DNA of 64,000 nt from Sulfitobacter sp. JL08 (GTDB lineage Bacteria > Pseudomonadota > Alphaproteobacteria > Rhodobacterales > Rhodobacteraceae): positions 434,001 through 498,000 of the forward strand of contig NZ_CP025815.1 in NCBI RefSeq assembly GCF_003352045.1, in the 5' to 3' direction. How positions within the stretch are numbered: position 1 is the first letter of the stretch; each line of letters opens with the position of its first letter. A model generated the notes under the pieces. The model was not told where the DNA came from and searched no databases. It saw only the letters and a list, made by a program, of their open reading frames with translations. The position numbers were made by a program, and so were the translations under genes. Below are positions 54,721-63,347 of the stretch, one piece after another.

Positions 54721-56265
54721 TCAGGCCGTGCCGCCGATGCGGGGCGGATCGGTCAGTTTCGCCTCGTGGCGGGTGATCCAGTCCAGTGTCTGGTCAAACG
54801 GCATCGGGCGGGCAATACCGAACCCCTGCACATGATCGCAACCCAATTGCGCCAGCAGCGCATGTTCGCCCACCGTTTCCACACCTTCGGCCAGCGTTTC
54901 AAGGTTCAGCCGTTCCGCCATTGTCAGGATCGCGCCGATCATGCGTGGTTGTTCCGCGTCGCGGTCGGCCTTGATCACAAAGGACCGGTCAATCTTGATC
55001 CGGCTGATGGCAAAGCGCCGCAACGACGAGATTGAGGCGTGTCCCGTTCCGAAATCATCCAGATCGATAGGACAGCCAAGGGCCGCAAGCCCGTTGATAT
55101 TGCGTGTCACCGTGTCATCGGGCGAGTCTGTGACAACGGTTTCCAGAATTTCCACCGCCAGCCTGTCCGGCGTCAGGTCAAACCGGTCCAGCTCCCATTT
55201 TACTTTTTCGACAAGGCGGGGATTGTGCAGTTCGGGGCCGGCAAAATTGACGCCAACCTGCGGCACGCTGACGCCGGCCCCATCCCAAGCCTTAAGCGCT
55301 GTCAGCGCGTGATACATCATCACTTCGGCCAGCCGTTCCAGCAACCCCGCCTGTTCCATCACAGGCAGGAATTCCTCTGGTGAAATCAGGCCACGCTCGG
55401 GATGGGTCCAGCGGGCCAGCGCTTCGAACCCGGTTACCTTGCCGGTGTCGGTTGAAATCTGCGGCTGATACCACGGTTGAAGCTGGCCGGTTTCAAGCGC
55501 CTTGGCTGCATCTTCGCGCAGGGATGATTTCAACGTCTCCCGGCGCTGCATGTCTGCCGAATAGGCCCGGATCGAAGAGGGCCCGTGGCGTTGTGCCTCG
55601 GCCAGGGCAGAGGCGGCGGCCTGTACCCAGCCCTTTGCCGTTTTGCCCGCCGCCTTGCTGCGCAGGCAAAACCCGACCGAACAGGACATGTAAAGCGCCG
55701 TGCCGTCGACTGAAACCGGTTCTTCCACCGCAGATTGCAACCGTCCTGCCAATTGGATGCACAGTTCCAGATCAAGCTGGCGCACCGGCATCAGGCAGAT
55801 CGCAAACTGGCTGTCGCCATAGCGCGCGACGCTGTCATTGTCGCGCAGAACGGCGACGATGCGTTCGCCGGTGCGCGCGACTACGTGATCGGCGGCGGCC
55901 TGCCCGTGGCGTGTAACTAGGTCGCGATAGTCATCCAGTTCCAGCAAAAAGGCCGCGGAATGGTGCCCCGATTGCGCGGTCACCTCGTGCACCTGAGACA
56001 CAATGCCGTCAAACCCGTCCCGCAGCAGCAAGCCCGACACGCTGTCGCGCGGCAGGGTCATGCCGCGCTGCACAACGGGGAAAATACCCCCCAGCGCGAA
56101 CACCAGCGGAATGGCCAGCGCCACGGCCATCAAGGCGAGTTCCCCACCGACCCAGTAGGCCGCAAGCGTTGCCGCCGGCAAAAAGGCCAGCAAGGCTGGT
56201 GACAGCAGCACCGATTGCATCCTGTCGCGCAAAGGGGCCGTTTTGGATTTGGAATGCCGGTGCAT
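54721..56265 (-). CDS. EAL-domain c-di-GMP phosphodiesterase with degenerate GGDEF
   Basis: A 514-aa membrane protein. Two transmembrane helices (about 18-38 and 42-62) are followed by a GGDEF-like domain in which the active motif is replaced by RYGDSQF, so cyclase activity is not expected. The EAL domain (about 250-500) looks active: FEALARW, NFAG, EILE, DDFGTG, KIDRSFV, AEGVET and QGFGIARP are all present. It probably lowers c-di-GMP at the membrane. The ATG at 56265 has GAAAGG upstream. Confidence 0.9.
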   Translation of the reverse strand: MHRHSKSKTAPLRDRMQSVLLSPALLAFLPAATLAAYWVGGELALMAVALAIPLVFALGGIFPVVQRGMTLPRDSVSGLLLRDGFDGIVSQVHEVTAQSGHHSAAFLLELDDYRDLVTRHGQAAADHVVARTGERIVAVLRDNDSVARYGDSQFAICLMPVRQLDLELCIQLAGRLQSAVEEPVSVDGTALYMSCSVGFCLRSKAAGKTAKGWVQAAASALAEAQRHGPSSIRAYSADMQRRETLKSSLREDAAKALETGQLQPWYQPQISTDTGKVTGFEALARWTHPERGLISPEEFLPVMEQAGLLERLAEVMMYHALTALKAWDGAGVSVPQVGVNFAGPELHNPRLVEKVKWELDRFDLTPDRLAVEILETVVTDSPDDTVTRNINGLAALGCPIDLDDFGTGHASISSLRRFAISRIKIDRSFVIKADRDAEQPRMIGAILTMAERLNLETLAEGVETVGEHALLAQLGCDHVQGFGIARPMPFDQTLDWITRHEAKLTDPPRIGGTA

Positions 56266-56366
56266 AAGCGGGCCTTTCGATCGACGGTGAACAACACGTC
56301 GCGCAAAATAGGGCCGCAAGGATCAGGGCGGGGTTAACGCCGGCACAGGAACTTGCAGGTCTTTGC

Positions 56367-57215
56367 CTAAACTTGTTCCGAATTGTCGCCGGCGAGACGG
56401 GTCAGCCCGGCAAAATCGAACAGCGCCGGATCCAGCAGATGCGAGGGGCGGGCGTTCATCAGGGCCCGGAACATCACCTGACGCCGCCCCGGGCTGCGGG
56501 TTTCCCATTCATCCAGGATCGCCTTGACCTGCTGGCGTTGCAGCCCGTCCTGCGATCCGCACAGATCGCAGGGAATGATCGGATATTGCATCGCGGCGGC
56601 GAATTTTTCGCAATCCGCCTCCGCCACATGGGCCAGCGGGCGATAGACGAACAGATCGCCCTCTTCGTTCAGCAGCTTTGGCGGCATCGTCGCCAGACGC
56701 CCGCCGTGAAACAGGTTCATGAAAAAAGTTTCAAGAATATCGTCGCGGTGATGGCCCAGAACGACGGCACTGCACCCTTCTTCACGCGCGATCCGGTAAA
56801 GATTGCCACGCCGCAGCCTTGAGCACAGCGCGCAGAAGGTACGCCCTTGTGGTATCTTGTCCATCACGATGGAATACGTGTCCTGATATTCGATGCGGTG
56901 GGGCACATCCATGCGTTTCAGAAAATCGGGCAGGACGGTGGCGGGAAAGCCGGGCTGGCCCTGATCCAGATTGCAGGCAAGGATATCAACCGGCAACAGC
57001 CCGCGCCATTGCAGTTCGTGCAGGACGGCCAGCAGGGTGTAGCTGTCCTTGCCGCCCGACAGGCAGACAAGCCAGCGCGCGCCGCGTTCGATCATGCCAT
57101 ATTGTTCGATCGCCTCGCGGGTGTGGCGCACGATCCGTTTGCGCAACTTCTTGAATTCGGTGCTGCGGGGCGCACCGGCAAACAGAGGGTGGATATCTTG
57201 GTTATCGTCCAGCAT
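56367..57215 (-). CDS. ttcA: tRNA 2-thiocytidine synthetase TtcA
   Basis: A 282-aa ATP-dependent enzyme that thiolates C32 of certain tRNAs. The PP-loop is [11 protein letters not shown]; the Fe-S cysteines are in [10 protein letters not shown] and [22 protein letters not shown] is conserved. The tail (residues 250-282) is variable. It is divergent from the DUF3833 gene (109-nt gap). Confidence 0.95.
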   Translation of the reverse strand: MLDDNQDIHPLFAGAPRSTEFKKLRKRIVRHTREAIEQYGMIERGARWLVCLSGGKDSYTLLAVLHELQWRGLLPVDILACNLDQGQPGFPATVLPDFLKRMDVPHRIEYQDTYSIVMDKIPQGRTFCALCSRLRRGNLYRIAREEGCSAVVLGHHRDDILETFFMNLFHGGRLATMPPKLLNEEGDLFVYRPLAHVAEADCEKFAAAMQYPIIPCDLCGSQDGLQRQQVKAILDEWETRSPGRRQVMFRALMNARPSHLLDPALFDFAGLTRLAGDNSEQV

Positions 57216-57324
57216 GGCTTGGCTTTAGTAGAGTTGCGCAGGTCAAACAAGAGCAAGAGATTTTGCGCTTTGGGTAAACCGAAACGCGGCGGGTCGCGTA
57301 TAACGGAAAAAGGAAACATCACTC

Positions 57325-57855
57325 ATGCGCCGCCTTACCTTTGCCCTTCTTGCCGTGCTTGGCCTTGCCGCCTGCGTCGGAAAACCGTCGCTGAACGATG
57401 ATACGCTGTCGGATCGCCAGTTGAATCTGGAAGAGTTCTTTGCCGGAGAGACAGTGGCCTATGGCCAGTTTCAGGATGTGTTCGGCACCGTGCGCCGCCG
57501 GTTCGAGGTGGATATAACCGGAGACTGGGATGGCAAGACCCTGACCCTGACCGAAGATTTCCTCTATGAGGACGGATCGACGGAACAGCGCGTGTGGTCG
57601 CTGGTCAAAACCGGGCCGGACAGCTGGCAGGGCACGGCCCCCGGCGTGATCGGCACCGCAACCGGGCAGGAAAACGGTGACAGTTTCAATTGGCAGTACG
57701 AAATCGATCTGCCGGTCCCCGATGGCACATTGCGCGTCACCTTTGACGACTGGATGTGGTTGCTAAGTGACGATCGCCTGTTGAACCGCGCCTATATGAA
57801 ACGCTTTGGCGTGCCGATTGGCGAAGTGATCATCACCTTTGAAAAACGCCCCTGA
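57325..57855 (+). CDS. DUF3833-family lipoprotein
   Basis: A 176-aa predicted lipoprotein. The signal peptide is MRRLTFALLAVLGLAAC with lipobox LAAC (Cys17). The mature part resembles DUF3833 (LNLEEFFAGETVAYGQFQDV; YEDGSTEQRVWSL; DDWMWLLSDDRLLNRAYM). The family has no established function; a lipocalin-like beta-barrel is plausible. It probably sits on the outer or inner membrane facing the periplasm. Confidence 0.85.
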   Translation: MRRLTFALLAVLGLAACVGKPSLNDDTLSDRQLNLEEFFAGETVAYGQFQDVFGTVRRRFEVDITGDWDGKTLTLTEDFLYEDGSTEQRVWSLVKTGPDSWQGTAPGVIGTATGQENGDSFNWQYEIDLPVPDGTLRVTFDDWMWLLSDDRLLNRAYMKRFGVPIGEVIITFEKRP

Positions 57856-57973
57856 CACGGATATTGGCAAGGTTTCGCCGGAAGGTAGGTGATACCTTAC
57901 TTTGCGTCACCTTCGGGATCGGGCACAGTTCACCCATCAGGGCGGGGGTGCCGGATCACAAAGGGGATCAGCA

Positions 57974-58948
57974 ATGGATTATGTTTTTAGCGCGCGCCGT
58001 GTGCGTCAAGGTGCGTTTGATGATGAACCGGGCAGCACGTATTTTCTGGCCGTACCCGACAACGCTGGCGATATCGGACCAGACCAACGGATCGGGGCTG
58101 CCGGTGGCAACATGCCTGACAAATGGGCAAACGCCGTCCTTGCCGAAGCGCGATCAGGTGTCAACCCGCGCACCGGCCAGCCCAAGGGCGATATTGTCAT
58201 CTACATTCACGGGTTCAACACCCCTACGGCCACGATGTTGCAACGCCATAGGCTGATCAAGAAAGGGCTGGGCGATCAGGGGTACAAGGGCAGCGTGGTC
58301 AGCTTTGACTGGCCTTCTGCGGCTTCGGCGCTGAACTATTTGGAAGATCGCAGCGATGCAAAAACCAGCGCCCGCCTGTTGGTGGATGCGGGGATTTCCG
58401 GATTTGCCGCCCGCCAGACCCAGGACTGCGAGATCAACCTGCATATACTGGCCCATTCGATGGGCAGCTATGTCCTGCGCGAAGCGTTCGACGATGCCGA
58501 TGACCGGCCTGCCGTTGCGGCCACCAGTTGGTCGGTCAGCCAGATCATGCTGATTTCGGGTGATATCTCAGCATCCTCGATGGGCAGTGACAACCCCAAG
58601 ACAAGCTCACTTTACCGCCATTGCGTGCGGCTGACCAATTACCACAATCCGTTTGATTCCGTGTTGTCGCTGTCAAACATCAAGCGCGTCGGTGTGTCTC
58701 CCCGCGCGGGGCGCATCGGGTTGCCGGATGTGCGCCCGTCCAAGGCGGTGAATGTGGATTGTGGTGCACATTACAACGCCCACAAGGATGCGTTTGATCA
58801 TCTGAACAACGATGATCACATCTGGTATTTCTACGATCAGACCTTCATGCGCGATGCCTTTGAAACCATCGAAGGCCACGTAGACCGGAACGAGATTACA
58901 ACCCGGATCGGAACCCACAGCCAACTGATGCTGCGAAAACCGGGCTAG
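57974..58948 (+). CDS. DUF900-like alpha/beta hydrolase
   Basis: A 324-aa hydrolase-fold protein. YIHGFNTPTATMLQR supplies the oxyanion region, SFDWPSAASALNYLEDR follows, and the nucleophile elbow is AHSMGSY (GXSXG-type). A late His in ALHYN-like position could complete the triad but was not located with certainty. No signal peptide is seen. AAAGGGGATC lies upstream of the ATG at 57974; the frame start at 57902 is less likely. Substrate unknown. Confidence 0.8.
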   Translation: MDYVFSARRVRQGAFDDEPGSTYFLAVPDNAGDIGPDQRIGAAGGNMPDKWANAVLAEARSGVNPRTGQPKGDIVIYIHGFNTPTATMLQRHRLIKKGLGDQGYKGSVVSFDWPSAASALNYLEDRSDAKTSARLLVDAGISGFAARQTQDCEINLHILAHSMGSYVLREAFDDADDRPAVAATSWSVSQIMLISGDISASSMGSDNPKTSSLYRHCVRLTNYHNPFDSVLSLSNIKRVGVSPRAGRIGLPDVRPSKAVNVDCGAHYNAHKDAFDHLNNDDHIWYFYDQTFMRDAFETIEGHVDRNEITTRIGTHSQLMLRKPG

Positions 58949-58987
58949 GGGCGGGCGCAGGCGCATACGTTCCGGACCCGCAGCAGA

Positions 58988-59908
58988 TTACCCTTGGGCT
59001 GCCCAGATATAGCCCGCATATCCGGCCAGAAACATCGCGCCGATCCAACGCCCGACAACAGCGCGTGTCAGCAACACACCGGTCAGAACCAGAGACAGCG
59101 CCACCATGACGGGCAGATCAAACACCAGAAATCTGTGCGCCACCGGAACGGGTGTGATCAGCGCGGTCACACCCAGTATGCCCAGAACATTAAAGATGTT
59201 TGATCCGATCACATTGCCGATCGCGATTTCCGATTGACGCCGGATCGCAGCAATGACCGATGTCGCCAGTTCTGGCAGGGATGTGCCGACAGCCACGATT
59301 GTCAGGCCGATAAACGCTTCTGAAACGCCAAGACCGCGTGCGATTGACACGGAACCGTCTACCAGAAACCGCGCGCCCAGCATGACCAAGGCCAGCCCGG
59401 CAACAACCCACATCGAAGATACAGGCACCGAAGCTGGGCTGGAGGTTTCTGGCGTTTGCGGCATGTTCACACCGGGATTGCGGTATGCCCATGTAAGATA
59501 CGTCAGCAACGCTGACACCAGCACAAACCCTGTAAACCGTTCCAGATATCCGGATAAAAAGACAGGGACCAATACCAGAGTGGCCGCGGTCATCACAAAT
59601 GTGTCCCGTTGCAATGTGGCCCCGGAAACGCGGATTGGCCAGATAAGCGATGTCAGCCCGACGATCAGAAGAATATTGGCGATGTTTGATCCGATAATAT
59701 TACCAAGCGCGATGTCAGGGACGCCGCGCCATGCAGCATCAACAGAAACCAGCAATTCTGGCGTGGATGTGCCGAACCCGACGATCGTCAACCCGATCAG
59801 CAGTGGCGGGATAGAGAGGCTTCGGGCAATTCCGACACTGCCTCGGACCAGCGCTTCGCCACCAAAGAACAGGCCGACCAATCCGGCGACGACGTAGGCG
59901 TAATCCAA
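58988..59908 (-). CDS. Calcium/sodium antiporter (CaCA family, YrbG-like)
   Basis: A 306-aa inner-membrane exchanger with about ten transmembrane helices. The two inverted alpha repeats are clear: GFGTSTPELLVSVDAA with GNIIGSNIANILLIVG, and AVGTSLPELATSVIAA with GNVIGSNIFNVLGILG, each with the Glu that binds the cation. The start at 59908 is used. It lies between the convergent hydrolase and yidD; 59909-60045 holds nothing recognised. Confidence 0.92.
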   Translation of the reverse strand: MDYAYVVAGLVGLFFGGEALVRGSVGIARSLSIPPLLIGLTIVGFGTSTPELLVSVDAAWRGVPDIALGNIIGSNIANILLIVGLTSLIWPIRVSGATLQRDTFVMTAATLVLVPVFLSGYLERFTGFVLVSALLTYLTWAYRNPGVNMPQTPETSSPASVPVSSMWVVAGLALVMLGARFLVDGSVSIARGLGVSEAFIGLTIVAVGTSLPELATSVIAAIRRQSEIAIGNVIGSNIFNVLGILGVTALITPVPVAHRFLVFDLPVMVALSLVLTGVLLTRAVVGRWIGAMFLAGYAGYIWAAQG

Positions 59909-60045
59909 TTGAAAATCCTCTGCGGCAGATGATCTGCCCGCAGTGTAATTAGGTACTGCTCTGGGACCGCAACAGAGCCTGCCAAAGAAAAACTATGCAG
60001 GGTGCGATCAGATGTTCAGACCGTCCCGGATACGGGGCATTGAGG

Positions 60046-60294
60046 CTAGTTGCCGGGCCTGTCGCGCTCCTTGCGCCCGGGGACCGGATCATAGCCATCG
60101 CGGCCCCAGGGATGGCAGCGTGCGATGCGGCGCGCCGCCAGCCAGCTGCCCTTGATCGCCCCGTGCTGGTCAAGTGCCTCAAGCGCATAGGCACTGCAGG
60201 TGGGCTGATAGCGACAGTTGTGCCCGACCCACGGGGAAAAGATCAGCCGGTAGGCGCGCACGGGCAGGGCGACGATATGTGCCAGCGGGGTCAT
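60046..60294 (-). CDS. yidD: Membrane protein insertion efficiency factor YidD
   Basis: An 82-aa YidD with the signature [20 protein letters not shown] and [14 protein letters not shown]. It is an amphipathic membrane-associated protein that helps YidC-dependent insertion. The ATG at 60294 overlaps the rnpA stop by 4 nt; longer in-frame sequence lies inside rnpA. The usual next gene, yidC, is about 5.5 kb away here. Confidence 0.95.
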   Translation of the reverse strand: MTPLAHIVALPVRAYRLIFSPWVGHNCRYQPTCSAYALEALDQHGAIKGSWLAARRIARCHPWGRDGYDPVPGRKERDRPGN

Positions 60295-60710
60295 GTGCCG
60301 CGATCCTTGTGGATCTTGTTTAGGGCATTGACCAGATCGGATTTCAGATCGGTGAAATCGCGGGTCGCGGTCACATCGGGGCGCCCGATCAGCACGTAAT
60401 CCCAGCCGGGTTTGCCATGTTCGGGCAGCAGCGCGCTCGCCACTTCGCGCAGGCGCCGTTTGGCACGGTTGCGCGCGACAGCGTTGCCGACTTTCTTGGA
60501 ACAGGTGAACCCGACGCGGATACCCTTGTGGGGTTCGTCGGGCTGGCGGCGGCGGGCCTGCACCATCATGCCGGGCGTGCCCTGCCGTCTGGCCCGCGCG
60601 GCGCGCAGAAAATCGCTGCGTTGGGAAAGAATTGTCAGACAAACGGAAACCGCCGGGGGCGTATCCCCTGCTGCAGGTGTTCCTGCGTCGGGGGCCTCCG
60701 GCGGTGTCAT
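60291..60710 (-). CDS. rnpA: Ribonuclease P protein component
   Basis: A 139-aa RnpA with the RNA-binding signature [20 protein letters not shown]. It assists the RNase P RNA in 5' maturation of tRNAs. Residues 1-22 are a Pro/Ala-rich extension before the conserved core; a later start is possible but no internal Met is well placed. It lies 22 nt after rpmH. Confidence 0.95.
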   Translation of the reverse strand: MTPPEAPDAGTPAAGDTPPAVSVCLTILSQRSDFLRAARARRQGTPGMMVQARRRQPDEPHKGIRVGFTCSKKVGNAVARNRAKRRLREVASALLPEHGKPGWDYVLIGRPDVTATRDFTDLKSDLVNALNKIHKDRGT

Positions 60711-60732
60711 GCCTGAACGGTCGGTGGGCGCT

Positions 60733-60867
60733 TTATGCGCTCAGCGACTTGCGCCCACGGGCGCGGCGTGCGTTCAAAATCTGGCGGCCCGACTTGGTTG
60801 CCATGCGAGCGCGAAACCCGTGACGCCGTTTGCGGACCAGGTTCGAAGGTTGATAGGTGCGTTTCAT
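60733..60867 (-). CDS. rpmH: 50S ribosomal protein L34
   Basis: A 44-aa L34 read on the minus strand: it starts [20 protein letters not shown] and ends with [10 protein letters not shown]. It is very short, so it can be missed by length-filtered gene calling. GGAGACGGAGCG lies upstream of the ATG at 60867. First gene of rpmH-rnpA-yidD. Confidence 0.97.
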   Translation of the reverse strand: MKRTYQPSNLVRKRRHGFRARMATKSGRQILNARRARGRKSLSA

Positions 60868-60933
60868 CGCTCCGTCTCCAATATTCGGTTCCGGGCTCGC
60901 GGATTCGGCCCTGGATGTGTATTCGAAGCCCGT

Positions 60934-60962
60934 CCTTTAAGGGGGTGGAAAGGGTAAGTCAA
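60934..60962 (-). promoter_or_regulatory. Putative promoter of rpmH-rnpA-yidD
   Basis: On the minus strand TTGACT (60962-60957), 17 nt, TAAAGG (60939-60934); with 16-nt spacing the -10 reads TTAAAG. It lies 66 nt before rpmH. The remaining divergent gap to 61166 shows no gene and no DnaA-box cluster. Confidence 0.5.
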
Positions 60963-61166
60963 ACCATTGTCGCGCCATTTCGCCGGGTTTTTGCAACAAA
61001 AGTCCGCTCGCGCCCCACACCAATTGTTTCAATATCCGAAAGAACCGCTGAAATCATCACGCCAACTGTCACCTGGTATCAAGCGCGCGTGATCGCCCTA
61101 TCGCCGCGCGCCCCGCAGCGTCATGTAAGGTGCAGATTGTAAGCGCAGCGAAACAAAGGCACTGTG

Positions 61167-61916
61167 ATGACTGATATGGCAGATACACCCGATCCGATCG
61201 ACAAACCGTCGTTTCTGCGGCACCTGCCGCTGATTACTATTGTGGCGGTTGCGGTGATCGGGGCGTTTACCTTACGCGATTATCTGAGTTTTGAGACGCT
61301 ACGTGCCAACCGCGAGGCGCTGCTGGCGTACCGTGATGCGCATTTTGCAGCGTTGGCTGGGCTATTTATCCTCGTTTACGTCTTGATCGTTGCTTTTTCC
61401 CTGCCCGGCGCGGCAGTGGCATCGGTCACCGGCGGGTTCCTTTTCGGGTTGGGTTTTGGCACGGTCTTCAATGTGGCTGCCGCAACGGTCGGGGCCAGCG
61501 CCATCTTTCTGGCGGCGCGCTGGGGATTGGGCGCCGCCCTGACCCGAAAGATCGAGGCATCGGACGGCAAGCTGAAAACGCTGAAAGACGGGCTGCGCGA
61601 ACATGAGATCAGTGTTCTGTTCCTGTTGCGACTGGTGCCTGCCGTGCCGTTTTTCGTTGCCAACCTGCTGCCGGCGCTGGTGGGGGTGAATTTCCGCAAC
61701 TTCGTATGGACAACGGCGCTGGGCATCATCCCGGGCGCTCTGGTGTTCACTTGGATCGGCGTCGGCTTGGGCGAGGTGTTTGATCGTGGCGAAAGCCCCG
61801 ACCTGTCGCTGCTATGGGAGCCGATGATCCTTGGCCCGATCCTTGGGCTGTGCGCGCTGGCCGCGATGCCGATGGTGATCAAGGCGTTGCGCAAAAAGAA
61901 CGGTGGCCCGCTATGA
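61167..61916 (+). CDS. TVP38/TMEM64-family membrane protein
   Basis: A 249-aa protein of the VTT/DedA-related (SNARE-associated) superfamily with about six hydrophobic segments. It shows the conserved re-entrant regions FSLPGAAVASVTGGFLFG and LRLVPAVPFFVANLLPALVG. The family is linked to lipid scrambling or transport, but the bacterial substrate is unknown. The ATG at 61167 has AAAGG 7 nt upstream; GTG 61164 adds one residue. It overlaps the flavoprotein gene by 4 nt, suggesting joint function. Confidence 0.88.
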   Translation: MTDMADTPDPIDKPSFLRHLPLITIVAVAVIGAFTLRDYLSFETLRANREALLAYRDAHFAALAGLFILVYVLIVAFSLPGAAVASVTGGFLFGLGFGTVFNVAAATVGASAIFLAARWGLGAALTRKIEASDGKLKTLKDGLREHEISVLFLLRLVPAVPFFVANLLPALVGVNFRNFVWTTALGIIPGALVFTWIGVGLGEVFDRGESPDLSLLWEPMILGPILGLCALAAMPMVIKALRKKNGGPL

Positions 61917-63331
61917 AGCAGATCAAAACCGATATTCTGGTCATCGGCGCGGGATCGGGCGGGTTGTCTGTTGCCGCTGGTGCGAGCCAGATGGGGGCCG
62001 ATGTTGTCCTGCTGGAAGGCCACAAGATGGGCGGCGATTGCCTGAATTACGGCTGCGTACCGTCAAAGGCGCTGATCGCCAGCGGCAAGGCCGCATACGG
62101 GCAGGCCCATGCCAGCGCATATGGAGTGGCCGATGTGGTGCCACAAGCCGATTATGCCGCCGCCAAGGATCACGTGGCCGATGTGATCGCCACAATCGCG
62201 CCTGTCGACAGCCAGGAGCGGTTCGAAGGTTTCGGCGTGCATGTGATCCGTGAATTCGGGCGCTTCATCTCTCCGACAGAAGTGCAGGCCGGTGACACTG
62301 TGATCAGCGCCCGCCGGATCGTGATTGCCACCGGATCATCGCCGCTGGTGCCGCCGATCCCCGGATTGGAGGATGTGCCTTATGAAACCAATGAAACCCT
62401 GTTCGATCTGCGTGAAAAACCCGACCATCTGTTGATTGTCGGGGGCGGACCGATCGGGATGGAAATGGCGCAGGCGCATATCCGTCTGGGCAGCAAGGTC
62501 ACGGTGATCGAAGGCGACAAGGCGCTGGGCAAGGATGATCCGGAACTGGCTGCCGTCGTGCTGGACAGTCTGCGCGCCGAAGGTGTCGAGATTGCGGAAA
62601 ACGCGATGGCCGCACAGGTGCGCAGCACCAAAGGCGCGATCGAGATCGAAGCCAAGGACGGGCGCGTGTTCAAGGGCAGCCATCTGCTGATGGCGGTCGG
62701 GCGCAAGGCCAATACCGACCGTCTTGATCTGGAGGTAGCAGGCATCGAAACCACGCGGACGGGCATCAGGGTGGATGACAGCCTGCGCACCACCAACAAG
62801 AAGGTCTATGCCATCGGTGACATTGCGGGCGGTCTGCAATTCACCCATGTCGCGGGGTATCACGCCAGCGTGGTGATCCGCTCCATTCTGTTCGGTCTGC
62901 CGTCAACGGCGAAAACCGCGCATATTCCGTGGGCCACCTATACTGATCCCGAACTGGCGCAGGTGGGATTGAACGAAGAGCAGGCGCGCGCGCGTCATGG
63001 CAACAAGCTGGAAGTGGTGCGCCATGAATACACCCATAACGACCGCGCCATCGCGGAGCGCAAGACCAACGGCCTGATCAAGCTGATGGTGGTCAAGGGC
63101 CGCCCCGTGGGTGCCAGCATTGTCGGTTATCAGGCGGGCGAGTTGATCAGCTTTTGGGCGCTGGCGCTGGCCAATGATATGAAAATGCGCCAGATCGCGG
63201 CCATGGTTGCGCCCTATCCCACGATTTCCGAAGTGAACAAACGTGTTGCGGGGGCTTACTTTTCCCCCAGACTTTTTGATAATCCTAACGTTAAAAGAGT
63301 GGTGCGGCTGGTGCAGAAATGGCTGCCGTGA
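61913..63331 (+). CDS. Mercuric-reductase-like pyridine nucleotide-disulfide oxidoreductase
   Basis: A 472-aa FAD enzyme of the dihydrolipoyl dehydrogenase/MerA group. The FAD motif is VIGAGSGGLSVAAGA, the redox pair is Cys43 and Cys48 in GDCLNYGCVPSK, the NAD(P)H motif GGGPIGMEMAQ, and the second FAD motif YAIGDIAGG. The C-terminal segment reads APYPTISE: the His-Pro base of lipoamide dehydrogenase is replaced by Tyr-Pro, so lipoamide is unlikely to be the substrate. There is no N-terminal heavy-metal domain or C-terminal Cys pair. ATGA overlap with the TVP38 gene. Confidence 0.88.
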   Translation: MKQIKTDILVIGAGSGGLSVAAGASQMGADVVLLEGHKMGGDCLNYGCVPSKALIASGKAAYGQAHASAYGVADVVPQADYAAAKDHVADVIATIAPVDSQERFEGFGVHVIREFGRFISPTEVQAGDTVISARRIVIATGSSPLVPPIPGLEDVPYETNETLFDLREKPDHLLIVGGGPIGMEMAQAHIRLGSKVTVIEGDKALGKDDPELAAVVLDSLRAEGVEIAENAMAAQVRSTKGAIEIEAKDGRVFKGSHLLMAVGRKANTDRLDLEVAGIETTRTGIRVDDSLRTTNKKVYAIGDIAGGLQFTHVAGYHASVVIRSILFGLPSTAKTAHIPWATYTDPELAQVGLNEEQARARHGNKLEVVRHEYTHNDRAIAERKTNGLIKLMVVKGRPVGASIVGYQAGELISFWALALANDMKMRQIAAMVAPYPTISEVNKRVAGAYFSPRLFDNPNVKRVVRLVQKWLP

Positions 63332-63347
63332 CAGGAATGGTAGGTGC

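Noticed and set aside
60868-61166. Possible chromosome origin next to rpmH-rnpA
   Set aside because: rpmH often lies near oriC in other phyla, but no cluster of DnaA boxes and no dnaA or dnaN gene is present.
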